Part shown: positions 25,659 through 34,711 of the stretch, piece by piece
How the letters are laid out: each line of letters begins with the position of its first letter
How positions within the stretch are numbered: position 1 is the first letter of the stretch
Virus record (IMG/VR): IMGVR_UViG_3300010885_064105
Coordinates: 1-64,000 of that record
Source of the DNA: a virus
Direction: 5' to 3' (one strand)
DNA length: 64,000 nt
Translations under genes and position numbers: made by a program
Notes under the pieces: generated by a model
Seen by the model: only the letters and a program-made list of their open reading frames with translations
Database searches by the model: none
Told to the model about the DNA's origin: nothing

Positions 25659-27536
25659 ATGGCAGTCAATTATATACCTCTTCATGTTCATTCTACATAT
25701 TCTTTATTGGATGGATTATCTCAACCGTCTACTATTGCTGAGAGATGTTTAGAGATCGGAGCAACGTCATGTGCTATCACGGATCATGGTAATATAGCAG
25801 GATGTGTTAAGTTTTATACCGAAATGAAAAAACATGGAATAAAGCCTATATTGGGGTGTGAGCTATATATTTGTGATTTAGATCCATCAATACAAAAGCC
25901 GGAAAATAAAAAATTAAGTCATTTGGTAATTTTAGCAAAAAACTATAAAGGTTGGGAAAGTTTAATAAGAATAGTATCAGAATCAAATCGTCCAAATTTT
26001 TATTATCACAAGCCAAGACTAGCATTAAACAATCTAGCTCAATTTTGCAATAATAATATTATAGCCTTTTGTGGACATCTTGGATCAACATTAGCAGATA
26101 AAATAACTGATAACTATAACCTCAAACCAAATTGGATAGATATAGGAACACAAGAAATATCTCTTTACAAAGATATTTTTGGATCAGATAATTTCTTCTT
26201 GGAAGCGCAACTTATGGATAAAGAGAATACTCCTATGCAAGAGGTTTTAACTGAAGCAATCAGAAAATTATCCAAAATTACCAATACTAAGATTATATGC
26301 ACACCGGATGCTCATTACTCCCGTAAAGAAGATGCAATAGATCAAAGAATATTATTATGTAATAATTTAAAAATGACATTTCCTGATATTAGCAGAAAAA
26401 TAGCTAATGACGATGATGTGGCGTTAGGATGCTTTTTTACATCTGAAAATTTTCATATATTATCACAAGAAGAAATAGCACAATTACACACAGAAGAAGA
26501 AATAGTTAATACTAACTTAGTAGCAGATATGTGCGAAGAATATAATATCCTACATAAGCCAAGACTACCTCCTTTTCCATGTCCCAAAGGAATGGATGAT
26601 GTTGAATATCTGAGAGAATTATGTCGCAAAGGTTGGAAAGCTAAAATTGCTAATATTATTCCGAAGGAAGAGCAACAAATTTATGTAGACAGAGTGAAAT
26701 ATGAACTAGATATATTACAGGGAGCAGGATTATCTAGTTATTTTTTAATAGTACAAGACATTGTAAACTATGTAAGGAAAAATGGCTGGCTGCCTGGACC
26801 CGGAAGAGGATCTGCTTCTGGTTGTTTAGTGTCATACTTGATAGGTATTACCAGTATTGATCCAATAAAATATGGTTTGTTATTTGAAAGATTCTATAAT
26901 AGCGGAAGAAATTCTAAAGACCATATATCCATGCCAGATATTGATGTTGACGTTCCTATAGACAAAAGAGAAAACATTATAGAATATATTAAACAAACCT
27001 ATGGTCATGACAAAGTATCTCAAATGATTACATTTAATACTATGAAAGGCAGAGGTGCTCTAAAAGATGTACTTAGAGTTTATGGAAATATTAGTTTTGA
27101 TGAAATGAACAAAATAACCAAAAATATACCAGATGAATCTAAAATTGCTGACGATCTTCAGGAAATGAAGGACGAAACAGGAGAGGCCTCAATAATACGG
27201 TGGGCATTAGAAAATCAGCCAGAAAAACTCAAAGAGTGGTGCTATATAGATGAAAACAATGAACTACAAGGCCCACTTGCAAAAAGGTTTGAGCAGGCTA
27301 TAAGATTAGAAGGCACTAAATCCAATCAATCCAAACACGCGGCAGGAATTGCAATAAGTTCAGAACCTTTGAACACTATTTGTCCGATGGTTTATGACAG
27401 CAAAAATGATCAAATGATAGCAGGTATGGAAATGCAAGATTTGGAAGCTCTTGGCGTTATCAAGTTTGATATTCTAGGTATTGCTATGTTGGATAAAATT
27501 ATGACTATTCAAGACATTTTAAAAAATGGAGAATAA
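25659..27536 (+). CDS. dnaE: DNA polymerase III alpha, N-terminal part (PHP, palm, thumb)
   Basis: The protein has 625 residues. It opens with a PHP domain (HVHS at residues 9-12, TDHGN, DAHYS). The PHP metal residues look intact, unlike in E. coli. The polymerase part follows: GPGRGSASG, then MPDIDVDV with Asp429 and Asp431, and the third catalytic Asp604 in IKFDILG. These match E. coli Asp401, Asp403 and Asp555. The protein ends about 20 residues after that third aspartate, near where the fingers domain would begin. The missing part is encoded separately at 28438. It should be non-functional as a polymerase alone and work as one subunit of a two-piece enzyme. Confidence 0.9.
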   Translation: MAVNYIPLHVHSTYSLLDGLSQPSTIAERCLEIGATSCAITDHGNIAGCVKFYTEMKKHGIKPILGCELYICDLDPSIQKPENKKLSHLVILAKNYKGWESLIRIVSESNRPNFYYHKPRLALNNLAQFCNNNIIAFCGHLGSTLADKITDNYNLKPNWIDIGTQEISLYKDIFGSDNFFLEAQLMDKENTPMQEVLTEAIRKLSKITNTKIICTPDAHYSRKEDAIDQRILLCNNLKMTFPDISRKIANDDDVALGCFFTSENFHILSQEEIAQLHTEEEIVNTNLVADMCEEYNILHKPRLPPFPCPKGMDDVEYLRELCRKGWKAKIANIIPKEEQQIYVDRVKYELDILQGAGLSSYFLIVQDIVNYVRKNGWLPGPGRGSASGCLVSYLIGITSIDPIKYGLLFERFYNSGRNSKDHISMPDIDVDVPIDKRENIIEYIKQTYGHDKVSQMITFNTMKGRGALKDVLRVYGNISFDEMNKITKNIPDESKIADDLQEMKDETGEASIIRWALENQPEKLKEWCYIDENNELQGPLAKRFEQAIRLEGTKSNQSKHAAGIAISSEPLNTICPMVYDSKNDQMIAGMEMQDLEALGVIKFDILGIAMLDKIMTIQDILKNGE

Positions 27537-27540
27537 TATT

Positions 27541-27729
27541 ATGGTAAAATTTATGGATCTTACAGTTGGTCAAAAGTTTAAGGTTTCGATTAATGGTGGT
27601 CCCGTCAGTGAATATATAAAAATACCCGAAGAAAGAAAGAGCTGTTGTCATGTATTGACCGCAGCGTTACTCTCTGATCCTGCCCAAAAGGTTCAGGTCA
27701 CGCCTCTAGTAGAAGTAGAATTAATTTAA
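27541..27729 (+). CDS. small hypothetical protein between polymerase halves
   Basis: The product has 62 residues, starting at the ATG at 27541 that follows GGAG (27529-27532, at the end of the polymerase N-terminal gene). The sequence suggests a small beta-rich domain (VGQKFKVSINGG) with a CC pair in the middle. I do not recognise it. Lying between the polymerase pieces, it is a candidate small factor of the replication complex, with no direct evidence. Confidence 0.6.
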   Translation: MVKFMDLTVGQKFKVSINGGPVSEYIKIPEERKSCCHVLTAALLSDPAQKVQVTPLVEVELI

Positions 27730-27752
27730 GATACCCTATAATATAAAAACTA

Positions 27753-28445
27753 ATGATTAACTATAATAAAATTTGTGTTTTTGATTTTGAAACAGATGGT
27801 TCCGATCCTAGGATCTGTAGTCCTGTACAAATAGCAGCTCTAATAATAGATCCTATAAAATTAGAGATTGTTCCCAAATCAGAGTTTAATGTTTTCTTTA
27901 AGCCCGAAACCTTAGCTAAAGATGAAAATTATGTATATACTACAGACATATTAGATTTTCATGCTAAGGTCAGGAGTTGTTCAAAAGAAGATATTTTATC
28001 TCAATGGAAAGAATATCCTCCGCAGGAACAGTCTTGGAAAATGTTTACAAATTATTTAGAAATGCATCATAGTAGGTCATCTAAAAAAAGTCAATTTAGT
28101 GCTCCAATAGCAGCTGGATACAACATTAATAGATTTGATCTGAATATTATAGACAGACTCAGTATAAAATATGGATTTACAAATAAAGAAGGTAGATCTG
28201 ATATATTTTATCCACGAGATGTTATAGATCTGATGAATCTGGTATTTTATTGGTTTGAAAGTAATAGCGATCTTAAGAGCTATACTTTAGATTCCTTAAG
28301 AGACTATTTTGGAATATCTAAGGTTGGGGCACATGATGCTTTTAAGGACGTGCAAGACTGTGCTGAAATTCTGATCAGATTTTTGAGACTGCATCGTAAT
28401 TTGAGTAACAAAATTAAGTTCAAAGATTCTTTTACAAATGTCTAA
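27753..28445 (+). CDS. DnaQ-like 3'-5' proofreading exonuclease
   Basis: This 230-residue protein belongs to the DEDDh family: Asp11 and Glu13 in FDFETDG, Asp129 in NINRFD, His194 and Asp199 in HDAFKD. It matches the epsilon proofreading subunit of bacterial replicases, which removes mispaired 3' ends in complex with Pol III alpha. Its position between the two halves of alpha and its eight-base overlap with the second half strongly suggest it works with that polymerase. Confidence 0.9.
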   Translation: MINYNKICVFDFETDGSDPRICSPVQIAALIIDPIKLEIVPKSEFNVFFKPETLAKDENYVYTTDILDFHAKVRSCSKEDILSQWKEYPPQEQSWKMFTNYLEMHHSRSSKKSQFSAPIAAGYNINRFDLNIIDRLSIKYGFTNKEGRSDIFYPRDVIDLMNLVFYWFESNSDLKSYTLDSLRDYFGISKVGAHDAFKDVQDCAEILIRFLRLHRNLSNKIKFKDSFTNV

Positions 28446-30069
28446 AAAATTCCAATATTCTTGTGGATGTGCTTTCGATATTGTCGGCGGAGACAATACA
28501 ATAGATAATACTTTGATAAATTTTGATCCAAAAATTGAACATCTCCCCTTAGACTGTACAAAAACCTGGGAATTAATATCTTCTGGTAACACTAAGGGTT
28601 GTTTCCAGTTAGAGTCCAGGCTTGGTAAATCTATGGCTAAAAAACTTAAACCAGAAAATATCGAACAACTATCTGGGTTAATTAGCATCCTAAGACCGGG
28701 ATGTTTGGAGGCCTATAGGGAAGGAAAAAATGTAAGTAACCACTACATTGACAAAAAGAATGCTCAAGAAAGTATTGATTATTATCATCCATCATTAGAG
28801 CCGATACTTCATACTACTTATGGAGAAATGATCTATCAAGAACAAGCTATGGAAATAGCAAAAGTTATTGCTGGTTTCGATCTTCAAGAAGCAGATATGT
28901 TAAGAAAAGCTATTGGAAAGAAAAAACCAGAAGAGATGGCTAAAATCAAACTTAAATTTCTAAATGGCTGTAAGGAAATTAATACGGTATCAATTGAACA
29001 AGCAGAAGAAATTTTTGGTTGGGTCGAAAAAAGCCAAAGATACTCCTTTAATAAAAGTCATGCTGTTTCATACGCCGTCAACGCTTATCTCTCAGCGTAT
29101 GCCAAGGCACATTTCCCCAAAGTATTTTTTGCATCATATCTAAGATTTGCTAAAGATAAAATAGATCCTAAAGCTGAAATTAAAGAGTTAGTGCAAAATG
29201 CTAATGAAATGGATATTAATGTATGTATACCAGACATTAGACATCTAAATAGACACTTTGTGTTAAGGAATCAAAAGATTTATTTTGGATTAACAGACAT
29301 CAAAGGATTTGGACAATCAATTTTTGATAAACTGAATAAACTCTTGAAGGATCGTAATCTTTACATAGATAATATGAGCTGGTTAGAGTTTTTGTTTAAT
29401 ATTCTTATAAATATTAATTCTAATGCTAGCAAAGCTCTGATACAATCTGGATCGCTATCTTTTTTGGGCAAAAGCAGAACTGCTATGCTGTTTGATTTTG
29501 GCATAGTATTAGAATTGACAAAAAGAGAATGTGATCATATAATAGCCAATTTTAGTAAATACAAAACACTGTCTGATAGTATGCACGACCTTTATCATAA
29601 TGCCAAAATAAATAAAAATAGAAAAACTATTATACTAAGTCTTATAAACTCTATTAATAAGCCACCATATTCATTAGAAGACAATCCAGAATGGATAGCA
29701 GATACTGAGGACGAGATATTGGGATGTAATATTACATGTTCTAAAGTTGATATGTATGATATCACTATGACCAACACGACATGTAAAGATTTTAAAAATA
29801 GTATTCTAAAAGACAATATTATTTTATGTTCAGAAATAGAGAATATTGGAATAACAAAAACTAAAAAAGGTAAAAATCCAGGATTAGAAATGGCTTTTGT
29901 TACAGTTAGTGACGGAACCGGACTGCTAGACTCAGTTATATTTTTTCCTGAAGCATATAAAACTTACAGAAATTTATTATTCAGTGGTAATGTTATTATT
30001 ATAAAAGGGTCTAGGGCAAAGGGCGGAGATTCACTAATTGTAGAAAAAGTTTATCTGCCTAGTACTTGA
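28438..30069 (+). CDS. dnaE: DNA polymerase III alpha, C-terminal part (fingers, clamp-binding, OB fold)
   Basis: This 543-residue protein continues the alpha subunit where the gene at 25659 stops. After a 30-residue lead with a CGC motif come GCFQLES, LISILRPG, TYGEMIYQEQ, ADMLRKAIGKKKPEEMAK and SFNKSHAVSYAV, all fingers-domain landmarks. The end (about residues 455-543) is an OB-like domain (VTVSDGTGLLDSVIFF). The two halves total 1168 residues, close to the 1160 of E. coli alpha. The start is a normal ATG coupled to the exonuclease stop. The end of the gene overlaps the ssb promoter. Confidence 0.9.
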   Translation: MSKKFQYSCGCAFDIVGGDNTIDNTLINFDPKIEHLPLDCTKTWELISSGNTKGCFQLESRLGKSMAKKLKPENIEQLSGLISILRPGCLEAYREGKNVSNHYIDKKNAQESIDYYHPSLEPILHTTYGEMIYQEQAMEIAKVIAGFDLQEADMLRKAIGKKKPEEMAKIKLKFLNGCKEINTVSIEQAEEIFGWVEKSQRYSFNKSHAVSYAVNAYLSAYAKAHFPKVFFASYLRFAKDKIDPKAEIKELVQNANEMDINVCIPDIRHLNRHFVLRNQKIYFGLTDIKGFGQSIFDKLNKLLKDRNLYIDNMSWLEFLFNILININSNASKALIQSGSLSFLGKSRTAMLFDFGIVLELTKRECDHIIANFSKYKTLSDSMHDLYHNAKINKNRKTIILSLINSINKPPYSLEDNPEWIADTEDEILGCNITCSKVDMYDITMTNTTCKDFKNSILKDNIILCSEIENIGITKTKKGKNPGLEMAFVTVSDGTGLLDSVIFFPEAYKTYRNLLFSGNVIIIKGSRAKGGDSLIVEKVYLPST

Positions 30070-30093
30070 CGCTGTCCCGTCAGTTCGTATTAT
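30066..30093 (+). promoter_or_regulatory. sigma70-like promoter for ssb
   Basis: TTGACG at 30066-30071 and TATTAT at 30088-30093 are 16 bases apart, matching the spacing of the promoter at 9436. The -35 overlaps the stop codon of the polymerase gene. The predicted start of transcription is about 30100, leaving a leader of about 43 bases before ssb. Confidence 0.6.
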
Positions 30094-30142
30094 AAAATGA
30101 GTTCGTTGGATTTGGTTATTTTCTTTAAAAGGAGATTTGATT

Positions 30143-30529
30143 ATGAATTTGAATATCTTACGTGGTAATCTGGCCAGAGATCCTGAGCTAAGAGTAGTTA
30201 GTACCAATGGCAAGCAAACTTCTGTAGTTAATTTTACAGTTGCTGTTTCTCGTGAGTATACTAAGGCTAATGGAGAAAAGGATAAGATTACCACATTTGT
30301 TCCGTGTGAAGCTTGGGATACTGGAGCTGAAATTATTAGCCAGTCCTTTAAAAAGGGTGATTTGGTTTTGGTTGAGGGGTCTCTTAGGAATGATTCTTGG
30401 GAAAAGGATGGAGTTAAACATAATACTCTTAAGATAAGAGTTAATAATTTTTCTAAGATTACTAAGCTTTCTAATAACAACAAGAAGAGCACTAAGGAAA
30501 TTTCAGAAGAGGAAGTTGTTAGTTTCTGA
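30143..30529 (+). CDS. ssb: single-stranded DNA-binding protein
   Basis: The protein has about 128 residues. The ATG at 30143 has an excellent ribosome site (AAAAGGAG, 30127-30134); the in-frame TTG six bases upstream is not needed. The OB fold of bacterial SSB is clear: LNILRGNLARDPELR, VNFTVAVSREY, FVPCEAWDTGAE, KGDLVLVEGSLR. The C-terminus ends in an acidic tip (EEEVVSF) like the protein-interaction tail of bacterial SSB. It coats single-stranded DNA at the fork and recruits partners. The gene has its own promoter and a terminator, so it is expressed as a separate, probably abundant, message. Confidence 0.93.
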   Translation: MNLNILRGNLARDPELRVVSTNGKQTSVVNFTVAVSREYTKANGEKDKITTFVPCEAWDTGAEIISQSFKKGDLVLVEGSLRNDSWEKDGVKHNTLKIRVNNFSKITKLSNNNKKSTKEISEEEVVSF

Positions 30530-30570
30530 ATTACTAATTACTAAATAACTTTTTATAAACCAATACGAGA

Positions 30571-30600
30571 AGGGGGGTTAATAGCCCCCTATCTATTTCT
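30571..30600 (+). terminator. hairpin terminator after ssb
   Basis: AGGGGG at 30571-30576 pairs with CCCCCT at 30585-30590 around an eight-base loop, followed by a T-rich but interrupted tail (ATCTATTTCT). In this AT-rich sequence a run of six G:C-type pairs stands out. It lies 41 bases after the ssb stop and 11 before the next start, and could also dampen translation of the next gene, which has no clear ribosome site. Confidence 0.6.
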
Positions 30601-30601
30601 T

Positions 30602-32272
30602 ATGTCTAATAAAAAACTCAAGATTCTCATGTGTTCCGAAGCTAGTTTTCTTAGTTCTGGTTTCGGTACATATGCTAAAGAAATTCTTAAAAGACTACAC
30701 GATACTGGCAAATATGAAATAGCAGAATTTGCTTCATATGGCAAAGTAAATGATCCAAAAGATATTAATATAAGATGGAGATATTATGCTAATGCCGTAG
30801 ACGATAAAGACCCAAGACATAAAGAATACAATAGTTCTGCGGAAAATCAATTTGGGCGGTGGAGATTTGAAAGAGTATTATTAGACTTTCGTCCTGATGT
30901 TGTGTTTGATGTTCGAGACTATTGGATGAATTCCTACCAACAGTTTTCGCCATTAAGACCATTTTATCATTGGATTCTAATGCCAACAGTAGACTCTGCT
31001 CCTCAGCAAGAAGAATGGATTGATACATTTCTTCATGCGGACGCAATATTTACATACTCTGATTTCGGCAGAGACACACTGTTGCAACAGAGTAATAATA
31101 AGATTAATTATATAGATACTACTTCTCCTGGAGTTGATCTTAAAACATTTAATATAATTAACAATAGAAACTTATTGAGAAATTCATTAGGTATAGATTC
31201 CTCTGCATTCATTGTTGGTTCGGTAATGAGGAATCAAAAACGTAAATTAATGCCGGAATTATTCTCTGCTTTTAAACAGCTACTAAATAAATTAGAAGCA
31301 GAAAATAACCCCATAGGAGAAAAAACATATTTGTATCTTCATACCAGCTATCCTGATGCTGGGTGGGATTTACCACAACTCTTAAAAGAATATAAGGTCG
31401 GTAACAGAGTATTATTCACCTATAATTGCAAGAACTGTTCTCATTTTTGTTCATCGTTATATCAACACCCAGTAGCATTTTGTCCAAGATGTGGTCAAAA
31501 GTCTATGAGTATGCCTAACGTCAGTTCTGGAGTTACGTCCCAAGTATTAGCTGCTATAATGAATACATTTGACATGTATGTACAATATGCCATATGTGAA
31601 GGTTTTGGTATGCCTCAAGTTGAGGCAGCTGCTTGTGGTGTTCCTATAGCTTCTGTAAACTATAGCGCAATGAACGACGTTGTACATAAGCTTAATGGCT
31701 ATCCAATTCAAATTAAACAAGCTTTTAAGGAATTAGAAACTAAAGCTATTAGAGTTTATCCTGATAATGATCATCTGGTGAAAATACTTTATGACTATCT
31801 AAATATGCCAGAAGTACTAAAGAATCAAAAAAGATTTGAAACCAGAAAATTAACTGAAAATTATTATAATTGGGATTTGATTGCTAGCAAATGGGAAAAG
31901 TATTTTGATAATATACAACTAAAAGGACTGCAAGGAAAATGGGATGAAAATTTACCAACAATGACAACTATAGATAGTATTCCAGAAAATATTAATAACT
32001 ATTATGATCTATTAACTCATATAGTATCAAAGCATATGCCCAACCATCAGATAGCTTCATCTATGGTCATGTTAAATATGATGAGGGATCTTGATTATGG
32101 ATTTTCTATCAATGGAATGAGTACAGACTCATATAATATCAAAAAGACTTTAGATGTTCTAAATAATATGATCACCAATAACAATATAGTTCAAAAAGCT
32201 AAAGAAAATGATAGTAATCTAAAAAATGAAGATTTTATTGAATACGCAAACATGAAAGCTAGACTGCAATGA
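30602..32272 (+). CDS. GT-B glycosyltransferase with inserted zinc ribbon
   Basis: This is a 556-residue family 4-like glycosyltransferase. The N-terminal Rossmann domain begins LKILMCSEASFLSSGFGTYAKEI; the C-terminal nucleotide-sugar domain has EGFGMPQVEAAACGVP (the E-x7-E motif). Between them, about residues 276-300, lies a CxxC ... CPRCG pair that looks like a zinc ribbon inserted in the enzyme. The last 90 residues are a helical extension. Sugar and acceptor are unknown. It heads a run of seven overlapping or closely spaced genes. Confidence 0.85.
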   Translation: MSNKKLKILMCSEASFLSSGFGTYAKEILKRLHDTGKYEIAEFASYGKVNDPKDINIRWRYYANAVDDKDPRHKEYNSSAENQFGRWRFERVLLDFRPDVVFDVRDYWMNSYQQFSPLRPFYHWILMPTVDSAPQQEEWIDTFLHADAIFTYSDFGRDTLLQQSNNKINYIDTTSPGVDLKTFNIINNRNLLRNSLGIDSSAFIVGSVMRNQKRKLMPELFSAFKQLLNKLEAENNPIGEKTYLYLHTSYPDAGWDLPQLLKEYKVGNRVLFTYNCKNCSHFCSSLYQHPVAFCPRCGQKSMSMPNVSSGVTSQVLAAIMNTFDMYVQYAICEGFGMPQVEAAACGVPIASVNYSAMNDVVHKLNGYPIQIKQAFKELETKAIRVYPDNDHLVKILYDYLNMPEVLKNQKRFETRKLTENYYNWDLIASKWEKYFDNIQLKGLQGKWDENLPTMTTIDSIPENINNYYDLLTHIVSKHMPNHQIASSMVMLNMMRDLDYGFSINGMSTDSYNIKKTLDVLNNMITNNNIVQKAKENDSNLKNEDFIEYANMKARLQ

Positions 32273-33393
32273 ATATACTATTTATAGGACCATATAGACA
32301 AAACGATGGCTGGGGTTCGGCAACCAAAAATTATATCAAGTCACTTGCTACACAGTATAAAAATTTAACTATAAGGCCAGTCTTTTTAGCCCAAAGTTCT
32401 AATGATGAACTAGATAATGATCTACTAAAATATGAAAATACAATTTATGATAATTATGATGTTGTAATAGAAAAAACATTACCTCATTGTTTTTTTTATG
32501 ATGGCAGATACAAAAAAAATATTGGATTAACAGAACTAGAAACTAATAATTTATCTAATTCCGAATGCATATCCAATATGAATAGAATGGATGAAATTTG
32601 GGTACCCAGTAGCCAAGAAAAGAAATGTTTGATGAAGTCAGGCGTTAATAAGCCTATCAAAGTTATATCTCAACCATTAGACACAGAATTTATAAAAAAA
32701 TATTCTGATCATAAACTAGCCTTTAGTAATATTATTGATAAAACTTTTAAGTTTTACTTTATTGGTGAGTACACAGAGCGTAAAAATATTGAAGATTTAA
32801 TTATTGCATTTAATTTGGCTTTTGATATAGATCAGCCAGTATCTATGATTTTAAAAACATCTATACCAGGAATATCTCCCTATGATAGTAATAAAATTAT
32901 AGAAGATGAAATAGAAACAATAAAAAAGAAATTAAATATTAGAACAAAATATAAAAAAGAAATTATTATTACAGATAGGCTGTCATATAAAGATGTTATC
33001 GGATTACATAATTCTTGCGATTGTTTGATTGCTCCTTCTTATGGTGAAGCCTTTTGTCGCCCAGCTGCTGAAGCTTTGTGTTTAGGTAAAACCCCAATAG
33101 TTACAGATAATACCGGTATGAATGACTTTATTAATTATGATAACGGTTTCTTGATCAAGAGTCATAGAACACCAGTATATGTGAACAACAGACCATTGTC
33201 CAAAGATTTTGATATTTATACAGCTAATGAATATTGGTATAGGCCTGATATGTATGACTTAATAAATAAAATGCAAACAGTTTATAAAATGCATAAAGAA
33301 GACCGAAAGACTCTAGAACAAAAACGAGAAATCGGAAGAAATAATACGGATCAATTTAGCTATGAAAACATAGGAAAAAAAATATGTATCTAA
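32269..33393 (+). CDS. GT-B glycosyltransferase
   Basis: The 374-residue protein has a GT-B layout: MNILFIGPYRQNDGWGSATK at the N-terminus and PSYGEAFCRPAAEALCLGKTP with the E-x7-E motif in the C-terminal domain. A TERKNIEDLI segment marks the typical donor-binding region. It overlaps the previous gene by four bases (ATGA) and the next by ten. It should act in the same pathway as its neighbours. Substrates unknown. Confidence 0.85.
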   Translation: MNILFIGPYRQNDGWGSATKNYIKSLATQYKNLTIRPVFLAQSSNDELDNDLLKYENTIYDNYDVVIEKTLPHCFFYDGRYKKNIGLTELETNNLSNSECISNMNRMDEIWVPSSQEKKCLMKSGVNKPIKVISQPLDTEFIKKYSDHKLAFSNIIDKTFKFYFIGEYTERKNIEDLIIAFNLAFDIDQPVSMILKTSIPGISPYDSNKIIEDEIETIKKKLNIRTKYKKEIIITDRLSYKDVIGLHNSCDCLIAPSYGEAFCRPAAEALCLGKTPIVTDNTGMNDFINYDNGFLIKSHRTPVYVNNRPLSKDFDIYTANEYWYRPDMYDLINKMQTVYKMHKEDRKTLEQKREIGRNNTDQFSYENIGKKICI

Positions 33394-34298
33394 GTTTCAC
33401 AGTAGGAAATATACTTCAAAAATTTTCAAAAGATAAAAAAAATATTGTATATTACCAACAAAATAATCTTTTTGATCATAGTTTATTTGAATTAGAAAAT
33501 AATTATTACTTATTTAATAGCAATCAAAATAATTACGAAATGCCAAATGTTATAGATCTTCCAGAGAAGATGACGAGTTTATATAATTATAATTTATCAT
33601 TGACAAATAATATTATTGGACATTCAACATCTAGCATTCAAAATTTTCATATTAATAGTATTATATTTACACATTCATATAGGCCTAATTTTATTAAAAA
33701 AGAAGATGCCTCAATATTAAATAAGAATCTAGAAAGAGAACTAAAAGTTTTTTTTAGTGAAAACTCTAAAATCTCTTGGGGACTTAATCAAAGATCCGAG
33801 GTTATAAAATATGGTATCCCTAAATCTTTTAAAGTAATAAATAGAGATAGAGATAAAGATATATTGATATTAAACTTTAACAAGACCATTCACAACCAGC
33901 AATTACTGGCAGCTTTAAGGTCAAAAGGATACTCCTGTGATTCTTTAGATACTTGCTTCATGACTACGAGCGATATAAATGAGAAACTAAATGAATATAA
34001 TATATGCATAGATTTAGCAGATCATAACGTAATAAATATGCTTTGCGCCATCTCTGCTGGATGTAAGGTGGCAACAATTAAAACAGAAATGCTAAATAAT
34101 GACTACAATGACATTCCTGGACTCTATCTTTTAGAGTCTCCATCTGATATATTGGAGAATATTTCAACAATCATAAAAAATGATGAGAGCATAGAAAAGA
34201 AATCAGAAATAGTATCTAATATATATAGTTTTGACATTTTCTCAAATAATATAATAAGGCTTATTAATCAAATTAATCAGGAGGCATTTGTAAAATGA
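33384..34298 (+). CDS. GT-B-like protein, degenerate
   Basis: This 304-residue protein is built like the C-terminal half of GT-B enzymes. After an NHWGLNQRSEVIKYG-like region it has a strand (ILILNFNKT) and NICIDLADHNVINMLCAISAGCKV, where the usual E-x7-E glutamates are replaced. It may be an inactive or specialised transferase, or a sugar-binding partner of the neighbouring enzymes. Tight overlap on both sides keeps it in the cluster. Confidence 0.6.
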   Translation: MYLSFTVGNILQKFSKDKKNIVYYQQNNLFDHSLFELENNYYLFNSNQNNYEMPNVIDLPEKMTSLYNYNLSLTNNIIGHSTSSIQNFHINSIIFTHSYRPNFIKKEDASILNKNLERELKVFFSENSKISWGLNQRSEVIKYGIPKSFKVINRDRDKDILILNFNKTIHNQQLLAALRSKGYSCDSLDTCFMTTSDINEKLNEYNICIDLADHNVINMLCAISAGCKVATIKTEMLNNDYNDIPGLYLLESPSDILENISTIIKNDESIEKKSEIVSNIYSFDIFSNNIIRLINQINQEAFVK

Positions 34299-34711
34299 TA
34301 GCACAAATAAATATAGTAGTTGATGGTAAAGAAGATATTGTACAAGGATATAACAATGTTCCGGTAGGAGATGTGTCCTCAATTACAAATGGATATGTTC
34401 AAAATATAACTTTGACAACTTTAGACAAGATAGAAGCAAATAATAGGACCCCGGTATTCATTGAGTGCTTAAAGAAATTAACAATCGGTGGTCAGATAAC
34501 TGTAAAATTTTTGAATTTAATGTTGTTAGCATCTAGAATTAAGTCTAATTATATAGATGGTAATAAATTTTCAGAAATTATCTATGGATCTAAATCTTTT
34601 TGGACAGAATCAGATTTCATGGAGATCATGGCCGGTATTAGAGACTATAAGATTATTAAGATAATTAGTGAAGATCTAAATACAATAGCAGTTATTGAAA
34701 AAAATAAATGA
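34295..34711 (+). CDS. half of a SAM methyltransferase fold
   Basis: The product has 138 residues. The middle (TTLDKIEANNRTPVFIECLKKLTIGGQITVKF) resembles the part of class I methyltransferases after motif IV, where a helix leads to the L-K-x-G-G turn and next strand. The glycine-rich SAM-binding motif I at the front is missing. A strong AGGAGG site precedes the start, so it is a genuine gene rather than a remnant in the wrong frame. It may be inactive or work with another subunit. Confidence 0.55.
   Translation: MIAQINIVVDGKEDIVQGYNNVPVGDVSSITNGYVQNITLTTLDKIEANNRTPVFIECLKKLTIGGQITVKFLNLMLLASRIKSNYIDGNKFSEIIYGSKSFWTESDFMEIMAGIRDYKIIKIISEDLNTIAVIEKNK

Noticed and set aside
27480-28480. Split intein or group I intron joining the polymerase halves
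   Set aside because: No intein-like splice residues (Cys at the start of an insert, His-Asn before Cys/Ser) occur at the ends of either half, and the second half has a normal ATG coupled to the exonuclease stop. The inserted DNA is fully occupied by two ordinary coding genes.
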